A model generated the notes under the pieces. It searched no databases. It saw only the letters and a program-made list of their open reading frames with translations, and was not told the origin of the DNA. From Symbiodinium natans (lineage: Eukaryota; Sar; Dinophyceae; Suessiales; Symbiodiniaceae): a DNA stretch of 44,933 bases. The number at the start of each line of letters is the position of its first letter. Position 1 is the first letter of the stretch. The stretch is taken from NCBI GenBank assembly GCA_905221605.1, contig CAJNDS010000123.1, positions 176,215-221,147 on the forward strand, written 5' to 3'. A program made the position numbers and the translations under genes. Positions 1 to 12,600 of this stretch are shown here, in pieces.

Positions 1-85
1 CCCTAGGGTTTGGGGTTTAGTTTAGGGTTTAGGGGTTAGGGTTTAGGGTTTAGGGTTTCGGGTGCAGGGTTTAGGGTTTAGGGTG
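1..85 (+). repeat. Degenerate telomere-type repeats (TTTAGGG)
   Basis: Imperfect TTTAGGG units with GTTTAG variants. Not a true chromosome end, since unique sequence and further arrays follow. Confidence 0.9.
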
Positions 86-775
86 AGGTCTGAGGACTCC
101 CGCAATATAGGGGCCTGAATAATTAGAATAGGCTTTTGGGAGTTACTATAGTATAACTACAAAGGGACCATACGGGAATACTATCAGTAATTAGTCCGAC
201 CCCTTTTTTACCCTACCTGGAGGGTCTATATGCATATGCATCAGTGAGTTACTGTCCTTTTGCCCCTAAGGTTTAGGGCGCTCTGCACGAAACCCTTGTC
301 ACAGCTAAACCTACAAATGACCCTGAAATGTTCCTATCCTGTGTGGCCATTGAAGCCTATTTTGCGGGTGGAGATCTCGACTGCAAGCGAACCCTCTCGG
401 GTGCCTCCTCTCTCGGATAAGGGAACTTAAGCCTGACACCCCTGACACCTTGGTTATTATGTTTCAGGCTTGAAGGTTTTAGGGGTTGCTTGCAGGGCTT
501 GCAAGGCTTGTAGGGGTTACAGGATTTATAGGGCTGAAAGGCTTACAGGGCTTGTAGGGCTTGGTGTGCAGGGATTGGCAGGGTCTTTGCGGGTCTGCAC
601 CGTAAGCCTTCCCTTCAAACTACGACTGAAACGGGCGGGGCTACATGCAGGGCTTTAGGTTTCGGGTAGCCTGCTGACTGCTAGAGTTGATAAGGGTTGC
701 ACGCATGCCCAACCTATTCTTACATTCCCAAACCTTGAACCCAAAACCCTCCTCACCCCCCCCCCCCCGCCCCAC
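86..775. other. Intron or flank without a supported exon
   Basis: Left of the last visible transporter exon. Holds low-copy sequence with direct GGGCTTGTAGGG-like repeats near 480-600 and a poly-C tract at 756-768. The island near 290-410 has an AG acceptor on the minus strand but reaches a stop at once in the needed phase. Confidence 0.6.
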
Positions 776-832
776 CTGCAGCGCCAAGACCACCAAAAAG
801 GAGTTGCTCTTGTAGATGTGTTCGCAGAAGAC
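776..832 (-). CDS. DMT transporter exon 13
   Basis: 57 nt, acceptor ACCAG|GTCTT, donor TGCAG|GTGGGG (GT). Reads [19 protein letters not shown], matching the 'gvy.Ek.yK.s..s....n.q' segment of nucleotide-sugar transporters. I see no convincing following exon in 1-775. Confidence 0.8.
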
Positions 833-3800
833 CTGGTCGGCGTTTTTGGAAGGGCTTCTTCCACCTAGATGCCACAACAACCTAAGGGAAAAAGGTATCC
901 TGCTGTCATCAACCTCAACCCTAAACCCTAAAATTATGTGTACAAGCGATCCCAACCCTGATCCTGACCCCAAAGAAAGGGGAAGACGCGTCCTACCCGG
1001 TGTCCAAGACATATAGGTCTTCAGGGTTTAGGGTTTAGGGTAAAAGGTACCCTCCGAACCAGAACAGTATATTTGTCTGCTCAATTGTCATGTTATGGGG
1101 TTGTAAGAGCTGGGGTTGGGAGATAACAGGCAATGTAAACGCCAAGCGGGTTCAGTTGAGAAGCTTGTAGGGTCTAGGGGACTCTCACTTGATTTTTCAC
1201 AATAGCGTCAACAGCCAGCGAGCTAACAGATTTGATCCGGACTCCCCCCCCCCCCCCCCCCCCCCCGAGCCTCTCTCCCACACCCCCCTCTCCTAAACCC
1301 TAAACCCTAAACCCTACACCCTAAACACTACACCTTAATTGCAACCCAAAGCGAGGGGCCGAACTGAAGGCCACCAGCGTGCTCTTAGCCAGAGCCGACC
1401 AGGCCCCTGAGGCAGAGGGCTCAGGGAGGCTTTTGGGATGTGGGGACAATGCCCAAAAGAGTCTACAGGGATTGGTTAATCCCATGTACCTATATAGATC
1501 CTATATAGTATGTACTTGGGCATAAGGGCTCCTGAGTAGCTTTCGGGCCCAACTACTTACCCTATAGGCACATGGATCCTTAGGGGTAAGGGGTCATTTA
1601 GGGTCTGAGGGTTGACGGAATCCCAGTGCAGCGATTCGGGCGTAGAAGGTTTGGGACCAACTGCTTCACATTGAGTACGTTTTTTTTGAAGGGACTCGAC
1701 TTTTGGGCTTCGAAAGCGTCATGTTTATGTTTCTGGCGCGAGGGTCGCAGCTTCGGGTTTTGTATAGGTTATTCAGGGCGTGGGGGGGGGGGGGGGCCTC
1801 GGATGTAGGGTGACAGTGTGTAGGCTCTAGGACCTTTTGAGGGGTACGATGTGGGAGCGGCCGGCGCTGCTTTTGGAGCTCAAACGGCTGAAAAAACCTC
1901 CACGTATCGGGCAGGGCACTTGAAGGTTCATGGGTAGTTACAAGTAGGGCTATAAGTACCCTAAATGGGGCTATAACCGGTCATAATCCTAGCTACCCTA
2001 CTTCTAACCCCACTTGTAACTACCCCTGAACCTCTACGTATCCCTAAACCCTAAACCCTAATCCCTAAACCACACTTATAACTACCCACGAACCTCTGCG
2101 TAAAGCGCAGCTAAGGGCTCCAAATCGGGGCTTGCGTGGGATAAGAAGGGTCTAAAGGGGCTCCTATACACTAGCTTTAGGACCCGAGTACCTACAATCC
2201 AAAACATATATATATACATAATATATATATATATATGTATATGCATAGGTACATGGACCCTCAACCCTAACGGTCCGCCACCCGACGCGTGTTCAAGAAA
2301 TCGACGATGCTGTCGCTGTCCTCGACGTGCTTCTACGAAGTCGGGGACCCTGATTGCTTGATGACTGTAAACGTCTGGACCTCGGGTTGCAATCCTCGGC
2401 CTAAACAATATTATGCGTGGCGAACTCCTGTGCGTGACCCAGCTCTGGGAGCTTCGCTGCTTCCCTCCCACCGAGTGATGTTTGTTCCTTCTCGTGACAC
2501 GAGCTTCCTCTTCCATGCGTGCAGGCCGCGCAAACCACACTGACAAAAGTGATGCGTGAATCCGGATGGCATCTATGTCAAATCCGCGCATAGAGCAAAT
2601 GTTGCCATAAGGAGAATGTCATCCTCCTATAGCGCCACACTTGTCAACCACAAGCTCAGCTTGAGTCCCCCTAAACCAACATATTAAAGCCTCAACCCTA
2701 AAAGGGTTCTCGGAACCAACATATTAAACCCTCAACCCTAAAAGGGTTTTCGGAACGAACATATTAAACCCTCAACCCTAAAAGGGTTTTCGGAACCAAC
2801 ATATTAAACCCTCAACCCTAAAAAGGTTTCGGGTTTAGGAACCCCCTGATCCCGTGAAGCCAAACTGCTTGCCTAGAACCCCCCCCCCCCCTTGAAGATG
2901 CAGTTGAAAGCATGAGGCCTCTAAAGAGGCCTATAGGCCCTAAACCCTGAACCCTGAATCCTAAAACCTGAACCCCAAACCCTAAAACCCTAAACCCTAA
3001 ACCCTAAACCCTTACTCCATCCATTCACCCCAAACTAAACTCTAAAGAGCCCGAAAGTCTTGAAAACCCAAGTCTGGAAAAGGTTGAATTAGGGTTTAGG
3101 CTTCAGGGTTTAGGTGTTAGCAAAGCTCAGAGGCGTTTGGGGTTTCGGGGCTGAGGGGTTTAGTGTCTGAACGGAACCTGCAGGTACTCCTTCACAAGAG
3201 CCTAATGCCTTAGCTGAGGGTACCTTTCAGTGCATACGGTTTAGGACTTCAGGGCCCAGATGAGGAACCCTGAACCCTAAACCCTAAACCCTACACGGTC
3301 CTGGGGATGTAAGGCTTTAGGGCACTTTAAAGCAGTGTAGGGGAATTTGCCAGGCTGATCCGGGCTTGGGTCACAGCGATGAGGCTTAACAGAAACTTAA
3401 GTATTCGAAAACCAACCCCAGTTGAGGATACCACAACAGATCAACCCCAAAAAACGAAGAACCCCGAAATTCCATACAAACCCTAAACCTCTACAGCCCC
3501 ATATAAACCCACATATACACATACACCCTGAACCCTAAACCCCTACGTAAATCCCTTGCAAACCCTGAACCTGAACCTCCACTTCAGGCTCAACACCTCT
3601 CAGGTGTTGAGGGCTTAGGGTTGAGACTAAACCCTAAACCCTAAACCCTAAACCCTAAACCCTAAACCCTAAACAAAGAGTGCGGGGCTTAACGTTCGAG
3701 GCCCAAACCCATCGGCTCAGAAGCCAAAGACTTCAGCCTTTAATCCATTACCATCCCAAGTGTAGCTAAGGAACTTATCAGACTTCTAACCACATGTGGG

Positions 3801-5594
3801 CCCGAAACCCTAAACCCTAAATCCTAAACCCTAAACCCTAAACCCTAAACGCCTCAACCTCTAAGTAGGGGGCGGGTGGGGGGCAGGGCCCTTCTCTGCA
3901 AAGTGGGTGATCTTACTGCGCCTTCCCAGCGCCACTGCGAACCCATGCTTCCAGCCTGCCGGGGCAGATCTTCCATAAAGGTTTCAGTTAGGGTTTAGGG
4001 TTTAGGGTTTAGGGTTTAGGGTTTAGGGTTTAGGGTTTAGGGTTTAGGGTTTAGGGTTTAGGGTTTCGGGTTTCCGGTTTCGGGTTTCGGGTTTTTTAAG
4101 GCTGCAAGAATTTGGAACCCTGAACCCTAAACCCCTTACCTCTAAGTCTACAGCTAAGGTTTAAGGCTTAAACAAAATTGGGAACCCTGAGCCCTAATCC
4201 CCTTATACCTTCAACTTCAAGATGTTCAACCCCAGACCCTAAACTCCCAACCCTAAAACTTAAAGCCCGAAAACTCTAGTTGCAAAAGCATTCAGGGTTT
4301 ACGCTGAGGGGCTGGGACCAAGATGCATTTTAGGATGGCCTCGCGCACAGGCGCTAACTCTACAAAGATCAGTACTGTAGGGTTTAGGGTTTAGGGTTGT
4401 GGTATTAGACAATCAGCATGACGACAACAACTACTACCACTAGTGCTGCTACGACTCCTGCTCCTGCTCCTGCTGCTCCTGCTGCTCCTGCTGCTCCTGC
4501 TGCTCCTGCTGCTCCTCCTGCTCCTCCTGCTCCTCCTGCTCCTCCTGCTCCTCCTGCTCCTCCTGCTCCTCCTGCTCCTCCTGCTCCTCCTACTCCTCCT
4601 GATCCTCCTGCTCCTCCTGCTCCTGCTCCTCCTGCTCCTCCCGCTCCTCCCGCTCCTCCCGCTCCTCCCGCTCCTCCCGCTGCTCCTGCTGCTCCTGCTG
4701 CTCCTGCTGCTCCTGCTGCTCCTGCTGCTGCTGCTGCGCCGAATGTGAGTACGGTAATCGTAACCAGAACCATAAAGCTGAAGAGTACGAAATGATAATG
4801 ATAAAATACTACTGACAATGACCATGATACAAAATTGTGAACAGTAGTGCTACTTAGAATTGATACCCCATAAACTAACCCCTACTGAAAAAACCTGTAG
4901 GAAACCCCATGCAAGCCCTATCAATACCCTATCTCCACCCTGCATGAACCCTCTGTAAACCCAATATAAACCCTAAACCCAAAAAAACCCTTTCTGAACC
5001 CTATATGAACCCTACGCGAACCCTACGTAAATAAACCCAATATAAACCTGCTTTAAGGGTGGATCCCGGGGTCGGGGTTCAGGGAGTCGATGCCCCGAAG
5101 ATTTAACCTTTTTTGGGCTTGTGTAAACCTTAAGATCCATATCCAGGGTTAGGGCACATGATATTCTCACCCTAGATTTACTAAACCCTAAACGCTAAAC
5201 CCTACGCCCTTTGTACATACAACATGGGGAACATTTGTAGACATGACCAGAGAGCGTCAGTCCCCCCTCGTCCCCCGCCCTGTGGTTTGGTGTGGAGTTT
5301 AAGGTTTGGGTTTTTAGGGTTTAGGGTTTAGCGTTCAGGGTTAGGGCTCAGGGATTTGGAATCCGGGTTCATTCAGGGTTGAAGAAGGGGGGGGGGGGGG
5401 GGGGGGGGAAGGAGCCGGCGAACTGCGAATGCGAAGCGCGTTCATATATATATATATACACATATATATATATATAGAGAGATGTATATCTAATGTCTAT
5501 GTATATATATATATATACATTACTATTAGTATTACTATTGTTATTATACAAACAAATGAATAAACATAAAAACAAATAAAACAAATGTGTATAG

Positions 5595-5625
<31 letters not shown>

Positions 5626-6573
5626 GCGAATGCGAAGTGCGTTCATATATATATATATATACATTTATATATATATATGTATATACACATATATATATAG
5701 AGAGATGTATATCTAATGTTTATATGTATGTGTATATATATATATACATTACTATTAGTATTATTCTTGTTATTATACAAACAAATAAATAAACATAAAA
5801 ACAAATAAAACAAATGTTTATAGATATATATATATATATATACATATGTATATATATATATATATATATCTCTCTCTCTCTCTCCGAAGCAGCCTAGAAT
5901 CGAAGTCCCCCCCCCACCCACCCCACCCCACCCCCCGCCTCGGGTAGGGTTTTGTTGTTTAGGGCCCGTCTGCCTGTCTAGGGTTTAGGGCTTACCCAAA
6001 ACCCTAAAGCCCAAACCCTGGGAGAACCGGAGGCGCCTCGGCTAAGGTATAGCAGGCGGCCAGCACGCTTATAAACACCAGCTCCTGTTCGGCTTCTGGC
6101 TTTCGAGTTGTAGGATCACAATTAGGGTTTAGGGGTTAGTTTTTTTGGATTTAGGGTTCAGGGTTTAGGGTTTGCAGGTATAAGCACCGAGCCTATATCA
6201 ACCCTAAACCCCAAGGCCAGGTACATGCACCATAAGCCACAAACGCTTCTAGGCTCCAGGTAGTCTTCGGCTTCAGCAGTTCATGGGCTTGGGGTGTTGA
6301 GGTGCTTGGGAGTTTTTGTGTCTAGGCTTACGGTTCAGGGTTTCAAGATCCAGGACGCCATAAATCAGCCGGGTGCGGGACGGGGGGGGGGGGGGGTTAA
6401 AGCTTTAAAAGTAGCCCGGACCCTGCCTAAGACGCAGCTGCCTCCCCTAATCTTAACCCAAACCCTTAGGGGCTCAGGGTTTACACACCATATCGCAAAG
6501 AACTTGATGTGTGTGTGTGTGTGTGCATTCCTGTCGTTTTGCTGTCGTCGTTGTTTCTTTGCGCAATTCTCTG

Positions 6574-6604
<31 letters not shown>

Positions 6605-9600
6605 AGGGCTGGAAGGGAGGGGCTAGGGTAAGCATTTAGGGGGGGTAAGTGTTTCAAGGCTTGGAGCTCGACTCAGAGGCCGCTAGCCCAATTTTAAAAC
6701 CTTCTGAGAAGCTGTTGACTTTAGCACATGGGTTCCCTACACCCGAAGCTCTACAATCTCCTATCGTATCTCGGCCGAGGCACAAGCCAGTGCAACCAGG
6801 GCAGCGAGCGTGACCTTTGGGTAGGTCTAGGGGCCCAACGCCGGTAGACAAGGGAACATAGAAAATGAGGCCCCTCTTGCCAACCCTAAACCCTAAACCC
6901 TAAACACTTACATAGCCCGGAACCATAAGCCCTGAACTGCAGCACGGCGCGTCTTCATGTCAGCCCCCCAACTTGGGTTAGGGTTTAGGGTTTAGGGTTT
7001 AGGGTTTAGGGTTTAGGGTTTAGGGTTTAGGGTTTAGGGTTTAGGGTTTAGGGTTTAGGGTTTAGGGTTTAGGGTTTAGGGTTTAGGGTTTAAGGTTTAG
7101 GGTTTAGGGTTTAGGGTTTAGGGTTTAGGGTTTAGGGGTTTAGGGTTTAAGGTTAGGGTTTAGGGTTTAGGGTTTAGGGTTTAGGGTCCGCCGACCCTGG
7201 CGGCGTGTTGGATGGGAAAAGGAGGTGAAAACTTCCCTCTTTCTGGGTAGGGGGGGGTACCCCCCCAACGTTTCATAGAGGCTCAAGCAAATCAACTTTT
7301 GGCATCCTTTGAGCTGACGAGCACGTTTAAACCTTTCAACTATGCTCCAGCGGGGTCGGCGGCTTGAGCCGGAGGCTCTTAAATCCGGCCCCCGTGCCGC
7401 CCGTGGTCCAGGGCGGAGCCCGCGTCGCACTAAAGCACTAGCGTTAAGGGGCGAGCGCCCGAGCCGCCGACCCCGCCCAAAATTGCTTCAAATTCGCGCG
7501 GGGCCCTTCGGGAGGCCTCCAAAACGGCATCCAAGGGGACGCAACGCGCGGTGGTGCGAAAAGCACGAAAACCTCGTAAAAATCATGGGTTTTTACGAAA
7601 AACCGAGGCCACAAAACACCCGCAGCACCCCATTAAACCCTCACGGGCGCGCATCATCGGCCCTAGCTTTTCACATGGGGCGCGCGCCAGGCCGAAACCA
7701 CGTTTTTCAAGGTTTGGGGGGGGTCAAAACCAGGCGAGCATCATGAGCATCAGCAGCCCTGGCCCGCGGGCCCAAGGCAATAAAAAATGCTGAAAAACGC
7801 TGAAATCACCGTAAATACCGTGTTTTTATGAGGTTTTTCACGCGTGCCTCCGACCCCCACCCCTGTTGCCCTTGACCCGCCCCCAAAGTGCGCATCATCG
7901 AAACCCACGTCCGGGGGGGGGTCTGCTGATGCTGCTGATGCGCGGGGGTCCGGCGCATCATCGAGCCATCGTTTCTCATGGGCTTCGTGGGCCTCCGGGG
8001 CCGACGGCCCAGAGACCCAGCTGATGCTCATGATGCTCGTTTTGGGGGGGGGTTCCAACAGCAGAAAACCTCGTAAATACCGAGTGTTTTGTGGGTCCAC
8101 GTAAAAACGCCCCTAAAATCGCTCATTTTACGCGCTCGAACGGCTTCGTGCCTACAAAACACCCGAACAGCAGGACCCCGAATGCCCTTAAGGGCATTCG
8201 GGGTCTTGCTTTTGGGGGTTTCGTGGGCACGCAAGCGTTCAAGCACATACAATCGGCGTGTTTAAGGGGGTTTTGGATGGCCTGGGGGAGGCCGCTGATG
8301 CTCATGATGCTCCCTTTCCTGGGTCCCAAAAGGCTTCCCAAGCCCAAAAACACGTGTTTACAGCGTTTTCTGAAGGTTTTTCGAAGGCAAAACGCATGCA
8401 TAGAATGCTTTTAAGGCCCCCAAACCAACCCCACTGATGCTCCTGATGCGGGTGCGCGCGCGCGCGCGCGGCGCGCGCCGGGGGGGGGGAGGGAGGGGGG
8501 GCGAAGGCAGGAGAAAGAGAGACAGAGAGAAGGAGAGGACAAAGACACGGGAAAGAGAAGACAGTGCCAAGGTTCAAGGTTTCGTGCTTTGGGGGGCGGG
8601 GGCCGGCCCGTGCCGCTAGGCCTGAAATTTAGGGTTTGGGTTTAGGGTTTAGGGTTTGGGGTTTAGGGTTTAGGGTTTAGGGTTTCGGGTTTACATTCAC
8701 GCCAGAAGGCTCGGCCCTGAACCCCACAAGCCCCAGCCCCCCACGCGTTTCTGGCTTGGACTCAAACGACCAACCTTGGGCCAGCAAATACCCGGCGACT
8801 AGTTTTTGGGGGAACATCCCAACCTTGGGCCATCAAATACCTGGCCACACACAACATGAGCACACCATCCTAAACAGGAACCCTGAACCCCAAACCCTAA
8901 ACCCTAAACAGGAACCCTGAACCCCAAACCCTAAACCCTAAACAGGAACCCTGAACCCCAAACCCTAAACCCTAAACAGGAACCCTGAACCCTAAACCCT
9001 AAACCCGAAACCGTAAACCCAACAGTCTGACGTGCGTGGCCGGGTGGGTGTACAAGTAACACGAGCATGCGGCATGGGATGCTTCATGCTTCACACACCC
9101 CAGCGCGCACCGCCCTTCGACACACATGTTTGTTAGGATTTAGGGTTTACAGGGTGGGGCCCCCTAGCTATAAGTAGAGTTATAAGGGCCCTAAATTGGG
9201 TTATAAGGACCCTAAGTTAGGTTATAAGTCCCTTAACTACAGTTAGTATAGTAAGGGGGCCCCACCCTGTAGGGTTAGGATGAACCCTAACCCACCCTGA
9301 GCCCTCAACCCTAAACCCAACTTACCTTCCGACTCAAAAGCCCAAACCTTGTTTAAGGCCCCGGCCGGCCAAAGAACAGCCGCGACATCACTGCAGCCAC
9401 GACCAGCTTCCTTACTTGGAGGCTTATGGGTAGTTAACCCGTCTAGGGTTTAGGGTTTAGGGTCTAGGGTTTAGGGTTTAGGGTTTAGGGCTACTTGGAG
9501 GTTCATGGGGAGCCATATGTGGGGCTAAAAGTATGGTACCTAAAACTACAACTGGATGTCCTTATTTGGGTACTTGACAACCCTACTTATAACTACTCAT

Positions 9601-12600
9601 GATCCTTCAAGTAGGCGGGGCCCTAAACCGACTGGGATTCGGGAGTCCGAATTGGAACGACGCGGGAGGGGGGAGGAGACGGGGGTTTAGGGGTTTAGGG
9701 GTTTAGGGGTTTAGGGGTTTAGGGGTTTAGGGGTTTAGGGGTTTAGGGGTTTAGGGTTTAGGGCTCAATCTCTATATATATATATATATATATATGGTCC
9801 ACCCCCCCCAATGGACCCACCGCGGGCCTTGATCTTTGCAAAAGTACCGCAAATACCGATAAAAGCTATGCTGTCTGGTGATTTTCCGGTGACAGGATTT
9901 TTGACTGTATTCCTTAATTCACCCTCTCACACACGCACGGAGGGTTTTTCTTTCTGTTGGCTTTTGTTTATAATTTAAGATCTAGGCATTTAAACCTAAG
10001 CCTGCAAAAAAAAAACTTAACCTTTAAACCCTGTAGGGTTAAGGTTTAAAGGTTAAGGGTTTAAGATTTAGGCATTTGAACCTATGCCGGTAATTAAAGC
10101 TAAGCCCTTAACCTTTAAATTCTATCGGGTTGAGATTTTTACAGGTTTAGGGTTTAAGATGTAGGCATTTAAACCTAAGCCTGCAACTAATTTTAAACCC
10201 TTAACCTTTAAACCCTGTAGGGTTAAAGTTTAGAGGCTTAGGGTTTAATATTTAGCCTTTTAAACCTGTAGCCAAGCCCTTAACGTTTAAACCCTATAGG
10301 GTTAAGATTTTTAAAGGTTTAGGATATAAGATGTAGGAATTTAAACCTAATTAAGCCTGCAACTAATTTTAAACCCTTAACCTTTAAACCCTGTTGGGCT
10401 AAGGTTTAAAGGTTTCGGGCTTAAGATTTAGGCATTTAAACCTATTCCGGCAATTTACGCTAAGCCTCTAACCTTTAAACCCTATAGGGTTAAGATATTT
10501 AAAGGTTTAGGGTTTAAGTTTAAGGTTTAGGTATTTAGACCTATGCCGGCAGTTCATATTGAACCCTTAACCTTAAACCCCATAGGGATGAGATTTAAAG
10601 GTTTAGGATTCTTTACTTAGACATTTAAATCCAAGCTGACGATTCAACCTAAACCCTTAACCTTTAAACCCTATAGGGTGAAGGTTTAAAGAATTAGGGA
10701 AAGGTTTAGGGTTTAAGTTTAAGGTTTAGGTATTTAGACCTATGCCGGCAGTTCATATTGAACCCTGAACCCTGAACCCTAAACTGAGCCCTAAGCCCAA
10801 AACACACACAAACAAAGCCGCAAAGGCCCCAACTCTTAAATCAATCTTGCTTTGGAGGGTAGGGCAGCTTAGGGCCCGCCGGTACCTCAAGTCCCTTGCT
10901 TTGGGCGCATTTGCGGTGCAGCATCTAAGGCCGGAGGGTAAATGTGGGCCCTTAAAAGGGGACCGCTTCGATACGCTATACAACCCAAGCGCCCATACGT
11001 CAGAACCCCTGCAGGGAGGTAAGGGACCATATTAAGGGCCGATATAACTCCCCAAGCCCTAAACCCTAAACCCTAATTGCCCTGAGGCCCTACAACCCCC
11101 AAACCCGAAGCCCCCCCATGGTACGAAGTCGAGTGACATGTTGGCGATGACCACGTACACGGGTCCGGAGGCCTGGTAGTCGCCGGAGGTTAGGGTTTAG
11201 GGTTTAGGGTTTAGGGTTTAGGGTTGAGGGTTTAGGGTTTAGGGTTTAGGGTTTAGGGTTTAGGGTTTAGGGTTTAGGGTTTAGGGCTGTAGGGCTCTTT
11301 GGAGCCTTCGACTTTTGGCTTTTGTGGTGTGAGCTAAGGGGGTTTGTAAGGCCCTAAGGCTCAAAGGATTCCATCTAATTTTAGGTTTTTGGGCCCCCAG
11401 ACCTACTACACTAACCCCCTAAATCCCAGACCTTGTACCCTAAACCCTAAACCCTAAACCCTCAACCCTCAAGTTCGCTCTATAGGGTTTTAAAGTTACA
11501 GTATGGGTTTAGGATTATAGGGTATACGCTTCTTCTGTATATACTTGATATGCGTATTTCCCCAAATAGGGGCACTCCTTCTTTCCCCAAATAGTTTAGT
11601 TTCCCTTTAAAGGGACCCCCCAAAGGGGTACCTATTTTCGAAAACCCTATTATACGGTTTAGGGTTTCGCCAGGCTGTATACTAAACTTGGAACCCTAGC
11701 AAAAATTAAAACTCTAGCTGTTTCTTAGGAATTAGAATGCCCTAATCCGAGCATCAGTTTAATTAATACGCCTTTCCATTAGGGTGGATTTCGTATGGGA
11801 CAAACCCCCCACATTTAAAGAATTTTTTTGGGGGGGTTCAAAAATCTGTCGGCAGGCTTCTTGTTTTGCTTGCGGAGACGCAAAGCTACAGCACCTCAGG
11901 GATCTGCAGCCTATTGTTTTTAATAGAGAATCAATACAGGGCCATGGTCCAACTATTGCGGAACCCTGCATTCCTTATTGTGGAGGGGGGGGGGGGGGCC
12001 CCCCCCCAATTAAACAGAAGCTCGGATTAAAGCTTAAAAAGATATTCCCAAGTATTCCTAAGACCTATGGTGCGGCCTTCTGCACCGAACGCAGCGTCAG
12101 CAGCTCGCCCAGGGCATAGATGAGGCCCAGCGGCAGCATCTTCCAGATCAGGCTCGAGTCCTTGGCTGAAGGGTTGAGAGGGCTTGTAGAATGTGGGGTG
12201 TATGGGCTTATGCTGAGAGAAAGCAACAAGGGAAGTGTATCAATTCTTGAGGTACACCTCCAAGCAGCCCTAAACCCTAAACCCTAATAAATCCCAGCGA
12301 AGCCATTCCCAATATGCGCGGTCGAGGACTTGAGTGCCAGCCTTGACATTGACTTCTCGGTTCCTGAGATTATGGGACTCCACCACTTTGACATAGTTCG
12401 CTTGCTGCAATCTCCGTGTGCCGCCTACTTGACGGTTTAGGGTTTAGGGTTTAGGGAACGATCTTGTCCATTTTCATGTAGCACATGCAAGCAGGGTCGG
12501 TGTGGAAGACCGTTTTCTTGCCCTGAAGATTCTTGCGGCCAATGGCTCCCCGCTAAGTATGTCTTAATCGCGGTGGGTGCAAGCGGGTGCCACCCGCATC

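Noticed and set aside
1-85. True chromosome end
   Set aside because: Units are degenerate, and stronger arrays occur throughout the window in both orientations, so this is interstitial.
290-410. Next DMT exon in the left-edge island
   Set aside because: In the required phase it hits a stop after eight codons, and the peptide is not membrane-like.
641-1012. 123-codon minus-strand open frame
   Set aside because: Only the 57 nt at 776-832 are supported as an exon; the rest reads through a poly-C tract and intron.
2082-2591. 169-codon minus-strand frame and overlapping 84-codon plus-strand frame
   Set aside because: Low-copy sequence without telomere units, but neither frame shows a recognisable motif and one includes a TA microsatellite. 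A plus-strand stretch [17 protein letters not shown] looks protein-like but has no supporting context.
4391-4825. Long open frames (Pro/Ala, Leu, Gly/Ala, Arg/Ser) on both strands
   Set aside because: All come from one GCTCCT/GCTGCTCCT microsatellite that is open in several frames at once; no splice or start context and no non-repeat domain.
8692-8716. Minus-strand island GRAFWREC as a DMT exon after SRLFFG
   Set aside because: The phase does not fit exon 8, whereas the 22-nt exon at 6931-6952 fits both sides.
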